A stretch of DNA of 14,122 nucleotides from Hyphomonadaceae bacterium UBA1001 (GCA_002291875.1 DBAV01000031.1:1-14122), one strand, 5' to 3'. Counted from the first letter of the stretch, positions 1-6,497 are shown. Numbers and translations: made by a program. The notes: generated by a model from the sequence alone, not told the origin.

Positions 1-69
1 CGAGGCGGGTGCAGGGTTCATCGCCGTCGCGTGGCGCCCCGGCCCCGGAGCGTCAAGGGGTGAGCCGGA

Positions 70-1428
70 TCAGGCGGTCCGTCGCAGGAAGTCGTGCGGG
101 GGGGCGGTTTCGTCCAGCAGCGAGTCCTTGATCGGGCGCGGCGGGCCGAACAGCTTGCCCTGGCCGAAGGGGGTGTCCAGTTCCAGCACGTCGATGACGG
201 TCTTTTCGTCCTCGATCTTCTCGGCGACCAGATCGACCCCGTGGCGCGAGAATACGGCCGACACGTCCCGTGCCTCGATCTCGCGAAGGATGTTCGAGAA
301 CGGGCGCACCCCGCCAAGGAACGACGCCACCAGCAGCTTGCCCTCGACCTTGAGGAAGCGCACACCCGAGCGCTCGTATTCGTTGAGGTCGATGTCCAGC
401 CGGCCGACCTTGTCCACCGAAAAGCGAAAGCCGATGTCCACCAGGCGCGCCATGGCGCGGGCCTCGGCCGCCGAGCGGTCGGTGAAGGCCTGCTGGCCGA
501 TCTCGAAGATCAGCGAGCCCGCCAGGTCGCGGTTCTCGCACATGAAATCGAGGAACTGGGGGAAGAACACTTCGTCCGACAGCGAGGTGGACGAAAGGTT
601 GCAGAAGATGCCGATACGTCTGTCCTGCTTGGTCAGGCGGCGCACGATCTGGACGCAGCGGAACAACAGCAGGTTGTCGATCACCGAGAGCATGCCCGCA
701 GCGTCCGCCGCCGGCAGGAACTCGGCGGGCTGGATCAGCCGACCATTGTGATCGCGCAGGCGCGTGAAGCCTTCATAGAAAGCGGTGCGGCGCTGGGGCA
801 GGGCGACGACGGGCTGAAGGTGCAGCTCGACCCGGTTCTCTTCGAGCGCGTCGCGCACCGCGCGCACGATGGGGCTTTCCTCAGGCGGCTGGAGGCCGGC
901 GGAAAGGGCTGCGTGGTCCCCGGCGGTCAGGCCATAAGCGCTGAGCCGGGCATCGAGCGTGCGCCCGATCCGGTCCACCAGGTCCGCCAGCAGTTCGGCC
1001 TCGGCCGATGTCGAGCGCGCGGGCGCGGGGGCAGGCGGCGCCACGGATTGCAGTCGCGCCGGCTCGGCCTCGTGCAGGGTGTCGATGCGCAGGATGGCCG
1101 CGCGCAGCGCATCGCGCGAGACGGCCAGTTCCTCGGACAGCTGGGCATTGGCCTTTTCCAGCGTCTCGATCCGGCGCGACAGGTCGGCACGCAGGGCTGC
1201 GGTGTCGGTCAATCCGCGCCCGATGGCGATCAGGGCGTGCACGATGGTGGTCACCGCCAGCGCGGCGATGCCGGCGAACACGCCGGTCACCGCGTCCAGC
1301 CCGGCCATGCGGATGCCGGCGGCCGCCACCGCAACCGCGGTCAGCACCGACGCCATCGCCATCATTGCATGGGCCATCAGGGTCATCGAATCGCGCACGC
1401 TCCCTTGCGCCGTGTCGCCGACTAACAT
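70..1428 (-). CDS. tipF: TipF-like membrane-anchored degenerate EAL protein
   Basis: 452 aa from the ATG at 1428. Residues about 18-40 and 48-70 are hydrophobic and predicted to span the membrane. Residues about 76-118 look like a coiled coil, then a Pro/Ala linker (129-138), then an EAL fold (about 186-440). The signature glutamate is kept (E219 in YEGF, not EAL), as are N277, E309, D339, K360, E403 and Q423. The usual DDFGTG loop is replaced by VDKVGRL and the second glutamate of the EITE-like motif is lost, so c-di-GMP hydrolysis is unlikely. This order of parts and this length match Caulobacter TipF, a c-di-GMP-binding receptor that directs flagellum assembly to the new pole; a flagellar role here is inferred. 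The start is uncertain. ATG 1428 lies 22 nt after the acetyltransferase stop but has no clear SD; ATG 1386 has AAGGGAG 13 nt upstream. Starting at 1500 would overlap the upstream gene by 50 nt. Confidence 0.72.
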   Translation of the reverse strand: MLVGDTAQGSVRDSMTLMAHAMMAMASVLTAVAVAAAGIRMAGLDAVTGVFAGIAALAVTTIVHALIAIGRGLTDTAALRADLSRRIETLEKANAQLSEELAVSRDALRAAILRIDTLHEAEPARLQSVAPPAPAPARSTSAEAELLADLVDRIGRTLDARLSAYGLTAGDHAALSAGLQPPEESPIVRAVRDALEENRVELHLQPVVALPQRRTAFYEGFTRLRDHNGRLIQPAEFLPAADAAGMLSVIDNLLLFRCVQIVRRLTKQDRRIGIFCNLSSTSLSDEVFFPQFLDFMCENRDLAGSLIFEIGQQAFTDRSAAEARAMARLVDIGFRFSVDKVGRLDIDLNEYERSGVRFLKVEGKLLVASFLGGVRPFSNILREIEARDVSAVFSRHGVDLVAEKIEDEKTVIDVLELDTPFGQGKLFGPPRPIKDSLLDETAPPHDFLRRTA

Positions 1429-1450
1429 CGAAAACAGGTTAATGGCGCGT

Positions 1451-2041
1451 TCACCCTGCAGGCCGCGCCCGCGCAAGGCGTGCCTCGAGCCCGGCGACAA
1501 TGGCGGGCACCTCGTCGGCCAGGATGGAATACCAGGCGGTGTCGCGCCAGCTGCCGTCGGGTCGCTGCAGGTGGCGCCGGAACACGCCCTCGAAGTTTGC
1601 GTCCAGCCGCTCGATGGCCGCGCGCGAGCGCGTGTTCAGCGCGTCGGTCTTGAGTTCGATGCGCTGGGCGCCGCAGGCGCACGCATGGCGCAGCAGGGCC
1701 AGTTTCGCGGCCGCGTTCACATCCGTGCCCCAGACCGTGCGGGTGTACCAGGTGCCCCCGATCTCGATGGTGGCGCGGGCCGGGCGCGGGTCGATGAAAC
1801 AGGTCTGGCCCACCGCGCCCAAGGTGTCGTGAAAGACGGTGAACACGATCCATCGGCGGGCGCGGTGCTCGCGCAGCTGCCAGTCAAAGGTCTGCTCCCA
1901 GGGCACACCGGTCATGTTCCGCGGCCACCATCGCCAGAGGTCGGCGTCGGCGACCAGCGGCGCCAACGCCTGCCGGTGAGCCGCGCGCAGGGGCTGGAGC
2001 ACCACCGGCCCGCTTTTCAGGGGCATGACGGCAAGTCTCAT
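1451..2041 (-). CDS. GNAT-family N-acetyltransferase (RimJ/RimL type)
   Basis: 196 aa. The fold reads as a RimJ/RimL-like GNAT domain. It has an N-terminal strand with a PLxxxH start (residues 17-22), a central W-rich segment (36-39 and 48), the strand IEIGGTWY (92-99), an acetyl-CoA loop region WGTDVN (104-109, in place of the usual G-T-G-x-N), and the typical C-terminal TDALNTRS (132-139) followed by FEGVFRRH. Family members acetylate an amine on a protein N-terminus, small molecule or antibiotic; the substrate cannot be read from the sequence. ATG 2041 is preferred over ATG 2026 because AAGGGGG (2057-2051) lies 9 nt upstream of it. It is transcribed divergently from the acyl-CoA dehydrogenase and lies 22 nt upstream of the TipF-like gene, so the two may be co-transcribed. 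It has no obvious functional link to either neighbour. Confidence 0.85.
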   Translation of the reverse strand: MRLAVMPLKSGPVVLQPLRAAHRQALAPLVADADLWRWWPRNMTGVPWEQTFDWQLREHRARRWIVFTVFHDTLGAVGQTCFIDPRPARATIEIGGTWYTRTVWGTDVNAAAKLALLRHACACGAQRIELKTDALNTRSRAAIERLDANFEGVFRRHLQRPDGSWRDTAWYSILADEVPAIVAGLEARLARARPAG

Positions 2042-2050
2042 CCAGGCGGT

Positions 2051-2057
2051 CCCCCTT
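2051..2057 (-). promoter_or_regulatory. Shine-Dalgarno site deciding the acetyltransferase start
   Basis: The minus strand reads AAGGGGG here, 9 nt before the ATG at 2041. This supports the longer start over the in-frame ATG at 2026. Confidence 0.6.
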
Positions 2058-2079
2058 GCTGGCCTCTCGCAACGGACAA

Positions 2080-2108
2080 TTGCCGCCGTGTGTGGGACGG
2101 TCTACGAC
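2080..2108 (+). promoter_or_regulatory. Weak candidate promoter for the acyl-CoA dehydrogenase operon
   Basis: TTGCCG (2080-2085) and TACGAC (2103-2108) are spaced 17 bp apart and lie about 40 bp before the start codon in a 103-bp divergent gap. The -10 match is poor (3 of 6). The -10 element falls within the inverted repeat CGGTC-TAC-GACCG (2098-2110), which could serve as an operator. This is position-based inference only. Confidence 0.25.
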
Positions 2109-2110
2109 CG
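2098..2110. promoter_or_regulatory. Inverted repeat, possible operator
   Basis: CGGTC-TAC-GACCG is a perfect 5-3-5 inverted repeat between the divergent acetyltransferase and acyl-CoA dehydrogenase genes. It is short for a GC-rich genome, so it may be chance, but its place in a divergent intergenic gap is typical of a regulator site. Confidence 0.3.
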
Positions 2111-2133
2111 AACCAGCCTTGTGACACCATTCC

Positions 2134-2137
2134 GGAG
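2134..2137 (+). promoter_or_regulatory. Shine-Dalgarno site deciding the dehydrogenase start
   Basis: GGAG lies 7 nt before the ATG at 2145. It supports that start over the upstream in-frame ATG at 2025, which would overlap the divergent acetyltransferase start and add 40 residues that do not look like the family. Confidence 0.65.
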
Positions 2138-2144
2138 CGCGCCC

Positions 2145-3443
2145 ATGATCTTCGAACATTCCGCCGAGACCAAGCACTGGATCGCGCGCGTTCAGGCCTT
2201 CATGGATGCCCACATCATCCCCGCCATCCCCGTCTATGAGCGCCAGGACCGCGAGGGCGAGCGCTGGAAGGTGATTCCCGTTGTCGAAGAGCTGAAGGCC
2301 AAGGCAAAGGCCGAGGGCCTGTGGAACCTGTTCATGCCGCCCGAGCCTGCCGGTCACCGCTCGGTCGATGACACCTTCGAGTTCGAGGGGCCGCATCTGT
2401 CCAACGTCACCTATGCCGCGCTGGCCGAGATCATGGGGCGGGTGGGCTTTGCCTCGGAGGTGTTCAACTGCTCGGCGCCCGACACCGGCAACATGGAAGT
2501 GTTCCACCGCTATGGCACGCGCGAGCAGAAAGAGGCCTGGCTGCGGCCACTCATGAATGGCCAGATCCGCTCGGCCTTCCTGATGACCGAGCCCGCGGTG
2601 GCCAGTTCGGACGCGACCAACATCCAGACCGAGATCCGCCGCGACGGCGACGAGTATGTCGTGAACGGACGCAAATGGTGGTCTTCGGGCGTCGGCGATC
2701 CGCGCTGCAAGGTGGCCATCGTGATGGGCAAGACCGACCCGGACGCCAAGGCCTATACCCAGCAGTCCCAGATCATCGTGCCGCTGGACGCGCCCGGGGT
2801 AAAACTGATCCGCCCGCTGCACGTGTTCGGTTATGACGATGCCCCGCACGGGCATTTCGAGGTGGTGCTGGAAAACGTCCGGGTGCCGGCCTCGAACATG
2901 CTGCTGCGCGAGGGGGCGGGCTTTGAGATCGCGCAGGGGCGGCTGGGGCCGGGTCGCATCCACCATTGCATGCGCACGCTGGGCACGGCCGAGGTGGCGC
3001 TGGAGAAGATGTGCCGGCGCCTTCTGACCCGCAAGGCGTTCGGCAAGACCATCGCCGAACACTCGGTGTGGGAACAGCGCATCGCCGAGGCGCGCATCGA
3101 CATCGAGATGACCCGCCTTCTGTGCCTGAAGGCGGCGTACATGATGGACACGGTGGGCAACAAGGTCGCCCGCGCCGAGATCGCCATGATCAAGGTGGCG
3201 GCGCCGCGCGTGGCGCTGAAGGTGATCGACGACGCCATTCAGGCCCATGGCGGGGGCGGGGTGTCCGAGGATTTTGGCCTGGCGCGCGCGTATTCCGGCA
3301 TCCGCACGCTGCGGCTGGCGGACGGACCGGACGAGGTGCACTGCCGCACCATCGCGCGCATGGAACTGGGCAGGTTTGCCGGCGAGATGGCCGCGGCGGC
3401 CGGCGAGGCCGAGGCGCGCCTGCACGTGGCCGGAATGCGCTGA
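2145..3443 (+). CDS. Acyl-CoA dehydrogenase, ACAD10/11-like
   Basis: 432 aa, the usual length for a single acyl-CoA dehydrogenase domain. An N-terminal helical part (1-140) is followed by the FAD-contacting strand MTEPAVASSDATNI (147-160), the middle beta domain with GRKWWSSG (175-182), and the C-terminal helical domain with GRLGPGRIHHCMR (265-277) and QAHGGGGVSEDFGLAR (366-381). The catalytic base position holds aspartate (D393 in ADGPDEVH) instead of the glutamate of MCAD. This and the GPGRIHHCMR signature resemble the ACAD10/ACAD11 and plant IBR3 group. In mammals that group works with an aminoglycoside-phosphotransferase-like kinase on 4-hydroxyacyl-CoAs. No such kinase is present in this window, so the substrate is uncertain. 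The gene starts a rightward cluster with a membrane protein 7 nt downstream and a P450 beyond, which suggests oxidation of a hydrophobic carbon source. Confidence 0.92.
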   Translation: MIFEHSAETKHWIARVQAFMDAHIIPAIPVYERQDREGERWKVIPVVEELKAKAKAEGLWNLFMPPEPAGHRSVDDTFEFEGPHLSNVTYAALAEIMGRVGFASEVFNCSAPDTGNMEVFHRYGTREQKEAWLRPLMNGQIRSAFLMTEPAVASSDATNIQTEIRRDGDEYVVNGRKWWSSGVGDPRCKVAIVMGKTDPDAKAYTQQSQIIVPLDAPGVKLIRPLHVFGYDDAPHGHFEVVLENVRVPASNMLLREGAGFEIAQGRLGPGRIHHCMRTLGTAEVALEKMCRRLLTRKAFGKTIAEHSVWEQRIAEARIDIEMTRLLCLKAAYMMDTVGNKVARAEIAMIKVAAPRVALKVIDDAIQAHGGGGVSEDFGLARAYSGIRTLRLADGPDEVHCRTIARMELGRFAGEMAAAAGEAEARLHVAGMR

Positions 3444-3450
3444 GCGCACC

Positions 3451-3858
3451 ATGCTGCTTCCCCCGCCCGAAACCATTGTGGCGCTGCTGGCTGCGCTGAT
3501 CGGCGCGGGGATGGGGGCGTGGTCGCTGGTCAATCCGGCCTGGGGGTCGCGCCTGGTGCGCCTGGTACCGGACCCGGCACGCCCTGGCGGCTTTGCCGAA
3601 TTCCGTGCCAGCTATGGGGGGCTCTTCCTGGCTTCGCATGCGCTGGCCGGGGCGGCCCTGCTGACGGCGGGCGCGGGCGGCGAGTGGGCCAGTCTGGTGC
3701 TGGCAGCGGCGTGGGCGGGTGCAGCGGTCGGGCGGGTGGTGTCGATCCAGCTCGACGCCCAGTCGACCGGGTTCAACTGGGGCTCGGTCGGTTTCGAGAC
3801 GCTGATGGCGCTGTCGCTGGCCGCGCCCTTCTTCGTGCCGCGGCTGCTGCCCGGCTAG
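3451..3858 (+). CDS. Small four-helix membrane protein, DUF4345-like
   Basis: 135 aa with four hydrophobic stretches at about 7-28, 53-73, 79-97 and 113-132, so probably an inner-membrane protein. The motif EFRASYGGLFL (50-60), an arginine in AGAAVGRVVS (R95) and E116 in the last helix resemble the DUF4345 type of small membrane protein, whose function is unknown. The ATG at 3451 comes 7 nt after the dehydrogenase stop; an open frame extends further upstream but would lie inside the dehydrogenase gene. No good SD is visible, so translation may depend on coupling. Its place between an acyl-CoA dehydrogenase and a P450 suggests an accessory role in that module, but nothing in the sequence proves it. 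Confidence 0.75.
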   Translation: MLLPPPETIVALLAALIGAGMGAWSLVNPAWGSRLVRLVPDPARPGGFAEFRASYGGLFLASHALAGAALLTAGAGGEWASLVLAAAWAGAAVGRVVSIQLDAQSTGFNWGSVGFETLMALSLAAPFFVPRLLPG

Positions 3859-3876
3859 GCATTCAGACGCGCCCAT

Positions 3877-3894
3877 GGCCCGGCGCGCCGGGCC
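3877..3894. repeat. Perfect 18-bp GC palindrome upstream of the P450 gene
   Basis: GGCCCGGCGCGCCGGGCC equals its own reverse complement. It lies in the 59-nt gap before the P450 start and could form a 7-bp stem with a 4-nt loop in RNA. No T-tract follows, so it is not a standard intrinsic terminator. It may be an attenuating or stabilising hairpin, a regulator site, or chance in GC-rich DNA. Confidence 0.55.
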
Positions 3895-3917
3895 TTGGCG
3901 ATGGAGACGCTTCGGAC

Positions 3918-5204
3918 ATGACCAGCCACATCATCCCGACCGACATCGCCACCACGATTGTCGATCCCAAGGCCCATGCCGACCCCGCGCGGCTGGATGG
4001 CGCGTTCCGGTGGCTGCGCCAGAACCAGCCGCTGGGCGTCGCGCAGCTGGAAGGGTGCGATCCGTTCTGGGCGGTTACCCGCCACGCCGACATCCTGGAA
4101 ATCAGCCGCCAGAACGCGCTGTTCCTGAACGGCACCCGCTCGACCACCTTCACCAACCGCGCGCTGGCGCAAAAGGTGCACGCGATCACCGGCACGCCGC
4201 ATCTGGTGCGCTCGCTGGTCCAGCTCGACCCGCCCGAGCACACCGACTATCGCCTGCTGACCCAGTCTTGGTTCATGCCGGCCAATCTCAGGCGGCTGGA
4301 CGCCACGCTGCGCGACCTGGCCCGCGAACATGTCGACGCCATGGCCGCCCGCGGCGGGCGGTGCGACTTTGTCGCCGATGTGGCGGTCTGGTATCCCTTG
4401 CGCGTCATCATGGAGATCCTGGGCGTCCCGCGCGAGGACGAGGCGCGGATGCTCAAGCTGACGCAGGAACTGTTCGGCTCGACCGATCCCGAGTTGAACC
4501 GCGGCGGCGGCTCGCTGGAAATGTTGTCGGACGACGCGGCGCTGGCGCAGCTGCAGTCGGTGGTCGCCGACTTCTTCATGTATTTCAACGCCCTCACCGA
4601 GGACCGTCGGGCCCATCCGCGCGACGACGTCGCCTCGGTGATCGCCAATGGCCAGATCGACGGAAAGCCGCTCGATCCGTTCAATGCGATGTCCTATTAT
4701 GTGATCATCGCTGCGGCGGGGCACGACACCACCTCGTCCTCGACCGCCGGCGGGCTGTGGGCGCTGATCGAGCACCCCGAAGAGTTCCGCAAGCTGAAGG
4801 CCGACCCCTCGCTGATCGCCGGCTTTGTCGATGAGGCGATCCGCTGGACCACGCCGGTCCGGCATTTCATGCGCACCGCGGTTCAGGACTATGAGCTGCG
4901 CGGCCGCCGCATCGCGGCCGGCGACTGGCTGATGCTGTGCTATCCGTCAGGCAATCGCGACGAAGAGGTGTTTGACGACCCCTATGCCTTCCGGATCGAC
5001 CGTTCGCCCAACCGGCATCTGGCCTTTGGATACGGGGCGCATCTGTGCCTGGGCCAGCATCTGGCGAAGATGGAGATGCGCGCCCTGTTCGAGGAGCTGA
5101 TCCCGAGGCTGGACTCGATCGAGCTGGACGGCACGCCCGCCCTGTCGGCGGCAAATTTCGTCAATGGGCCCAAGCGGCTGCCGATCCGCTATGTGATGCG
5201 CTAG
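3918..5204 (+). CDS. Cytochrome P450, CYP108 (P450terp)-like
   Basis: 428 aa soluble bacterial class I P450 with no membrane anchor. It shows the I-helix oxygen-activation motif AAGHDTT (266-272), the K-helix ExxR (E306-R309), and the heme loop FGYGAHLCLG with the cysteine ligand at C377. The length, the cysteine position, and the segments HLAFGYGAHLCLGQHLAKME and NFVNGPKRLPIR near the C-terminus closely match what I recall of P450terp (CYP108A1), the Pseudomonas alpha-terpineol hydroxylase. Known CYP108 members act on terpenoids or alkyl-aromatics; the substrate here is inferred only to class. The enzyme needs a ferredoxin and ferredoxin reductase, and neither is in the window. ATG 3918 is chosen because the P450 alignment begins there and GGAG (3903-3906) lies 11 nt upstream. 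The stop codon overlaps the stop of the opposing gene. Confidence 0.95.
   Translation: MTSHIIPTDIATTIVDPKAHADPARLDGAFRWLRQNQPLGVAQLEGCDPFWAVTRHADILEISRQNALFLNGTRSTTFTNRALAQKVHAITGTPHLVRSLVQLDPPEHTDYRLLTQSWFMPANLRRLDATLRDLAREHVDAMAARGGRCDFVADVAVWYPLRVIMEILGVPREDEARMLKLTQELFGSTDPELNRGGGSLEMLSDDAALAQLQSVVADFFMYFNALTEDRRAHPRDDVASVIANGQIDGKPLDPFNAMSYYVIIAAAGHDTTSSSTAGGLWALIEHPEEFRKLKADPSLIAGFVDEAIRWTTPVRHFMRTAVQDYELRGRRIAAGDWLMLCYPSGNRDEEVFDDPYAFRIDRSPNRHLAFGYGAHLCLGQHLAKMEMRALFEELIPRLDSIELDGTPALSAANFVNGPKRLPIRYVMR
5201..5204. other. Shared CTAG: overlapping stop codons of two convergent genes
   Basis: CTAG is self-complementary. TAG on the plus strand (5202-5204) ends the P450 and TAG on the minus strand (5203-5201) ends the YgfZ-like gene, leaving no intergenic space. 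No terminator can lie between the two genes, so their transcripts should overlap at the 3' ends. Confidence 0.97.
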
Positions 5205-6052
5205 ACACGCGTGCCCTCGGGGCCGGCGCGGATCAGCCAGTCCTGGGGCCTGGGTTCCAGCGGTACTCCGCCCGCCATCACGGGCGTTCCTTCGGCCAGC
5301 GCGCGGTCGAGATGATCGAGGCGCACCAATGCCAGCACATGTCCGCCAGCCGCGCTGCCGGTACGGCCGATCTGAAAGCCCTCCACCGTCACAGGTGTGC
5401 GTGCGGCCGGGCCCACGGGGGCGGCGAATCGGACGATCTTCGAGCGGGCAGGGGTACGCCGCTTCATCCGGCTGACGGTTTCCTGGCCGACAAAGCATCC
5501 CTTGCGGAAATCCGTGCCGTTCATCTCCTCGCCCAGCGCCTCGAGCCAGAAATCGGTTTCGGCCAGCAGGTCGTCCGGTGTCTCTGGCACGCCAATGTCC
5601 ACGCGCCGTTCGTCCCATTCCGCCTGTCCATCCGTCAGGCCGGGCGTGCCAGCGGTGGCGATGGCACGCTTTCCAAGGGCGCGATGGCGGGGATCGGGGC
5701 CGTATGCCACAGCGCCGGGGCAAGCGCTGGCCGCGGCATCATCCGGTCCCTGCGCCACAACAAGGTCCGGGCGGAGGGCCATTTCGACCGCCGAACGCAG
5801 CCGATAGATCGAGAGCCGCCCCAGCAGCGCGGCGGCAAAACCGGGGTGGGTGTCCAGCAGGAAGCCGCCGCCCGCGCGCCACAGCACGAACGGTGCGATC
5901 ACCTTGCCCTGCGGCGTCAGAAGGCCACCATAGGCCGGCGCACCGTCATCCGCCGCGCGCGTCGAACAGGTGATGAGCCCATCCAGGAACGCCTCGGCGT
6001 CCGGGCCGTGGCAGCCGATCACCGATCGGTCCAGCAGCACCCAGTCGCTCAT
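5201..6052 (-). CDS. ygfZ: YgfZ/CAF17-type folate-binding Fe-S cluster maintenance protein
   Basis: 283 aa. The protein has the aminomethyltransferase (GcvT)-like fold of the YgfZ/CAF17/IBA57 family. LLTPQGKV (44-51) lies in the N-terminal half, and the family signature KGCFVGQE is at 184-191 with the invariant cysteine C186. A C-terminal barrel-like region follows. Members bind tetrahydrofolate and support assembly or repair of [4Fe-4S] enzymes such as MiaB. The start at 6052 is fixed by GGAGG (6065-6061) 8 nt upstream; the in-frame ATG at 6097 would add 15 residues and has no well-spaced SD. The gene converges on the P450 and is divergent from the 74-aa small protein across a 460-bp gap. 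The C186 region is intact, so the gene looks functional. Confidence 0.93.
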   Translation of the reverse strand: MSDWVLLDRSVIGCHGPDAEAFLDGLITCSTRAADDGAPAYGGLLTPQGKVIAPFVLWRAGGGFLLDTHPGFAAALLGRLSIYRLRSAVEMALRPDLVVAQGPDDAAASACPGAVAYGPDPRHRALGKRAIATAGTPGLTDGQAEWDERRVDIGVPETPDDLLAETDFWLEALGEEMNGTDFRKGCFVGQETVSRMKRRTPARSKIVRFAAPVGPAARTPVTVEGFQIGRTGSAAGGHVLALVRLDHLDRALAEGTPVMAGGVPLEPRPQDWLIRAGPEGTRV

Positions 6053-6060
6053 CTGCGCAC

Positions 6061-6065
6061 CCTCC
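6061..6065 (-). promoter_or_regulatory. Shine-Dalgarno site deciding the ygfZ start
   Basis: The minus strand reads GGAGG, 8 nt before the ATG at 6052, an optimal spacing. Confidence 0.8.
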
Positions 6066-6177
6066 GTGTCGGCCCATGCCCGGGAATCACCGGTCATTCT
6101 CCCGGTTCCGCGAACGCCTTGCAGGCAACCATGACGCTTTGCGAGTCATGCATATATGCGACGAAGGTATGACACGC

Positions 6178-6199
6178 TGAACGCGTTCAATGAACGCGT
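6178..6199. repeat. Nested palindrome and direct repeat, possible operator
   Basis: TGAACGCGTTCA (6178-6189) is a perfect 12-bp palindrome. TGAACGCGT then recurs at 6191-6199, a direct repeat with a 13-bp period, so 6181-6199 also forms a 9-1-9 inverted repeat. It lies about 125 bp upstream of ygfZ in the divergent gap. A dimeric regulator site is plausible; the regulator is unknown. Confidence 0.55.
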
Positions 6200-6268
6200 G
6201 CGGCAAGGCAGACAGACCGCACCGTGGATTGCTTAAGTCACGCAATATTTTTTCGCCGATCTTTGGGT

Positions 6269-6286
6269 TTTCGCGAATTCACGAAA
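6269..6286. repeat. Near-perfect 18-bp palindrome centred on GAATTC
   Basis: TTTCG-C-GAATTC-A-CGAAA pairs at eight of nine positions; only the C/A pair is mismatched. It sits in the AT-rich part of the divergent region, which favours a protein-binding site over chance. Confidence 0.45.
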
Positions 6287-6369
6287 CAAGTTTGCGGAGC
6301 GAGCGTTCATCCGCGCTTCATGGAGCGCCGCCGGACGCCGGTTCCGGCAAGTTATCCTAAATCGCAGTG

Positions 6370-6398
6370 TTGTCAGCAGCGCGGTCCTGTTCCATATC
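6370..6398 (+). promoter_or_regulatory. Candidate sigma-70-type promoter for the 74-aa gene
   Basis: TTGTCA (6370-6375, five of six matches to TTGACA) is followed after 17 bp by CATATC (6393-6398, three of six to TATAAT). It would give a 5' leader of roughly 110 nt before the start codon. The -10 match is weak. Confidence 0.35.
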
Positions 6399-6497
6399 GC
6401 GATCAACCCGGCGCGGGACGAAGAGCCCCCCGGTGATCGAGGGATCCAAAGAGGCGGCTCGCGGTCGCTCCGTGGGCCCGCCCCGCAAATCAGTCTC

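Noticed and set aside
1..21. ATG on the minus strand at 21 followed by MNPAPAS, possibly a gene after the TipF-like gene
   Set aside because: Only seven codons are visible and no Shine-Dalgarno sequence is seen. It cannot be supported, though a downstream gene beyond the left edge is possible.
1420..1445. CtrA site (TTAA-N7-TTAA) upstream of the TipF-like gene
   Set aside because: Only one TTAA half-site is present; the second half lies at the wrong spacing.
1884..3533. 549-codon open frame on the minus strand across the dehydrogenase
   Set aside because: It is antisense to a clear acyl-CoA dehydrogenase and is rich in His, Arg, Gly and Ala with no domain. Long antisense frames are expected in high-GC genes.
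6179..6195. Alphaproteobacterial LexA box (GTTC-N7-GTTC)
   Set aside because: The two GAAC half-sites here are separated by 9 nt, not 7, so they do not fit the SOS box.
6353..6361. DnaA-box-like sequence TTATCCTAA (starting at 6352) as part of an origin
   Set aside because: It differs from TTATCCACA at two positions, is alone, and has no origin-type gene context.
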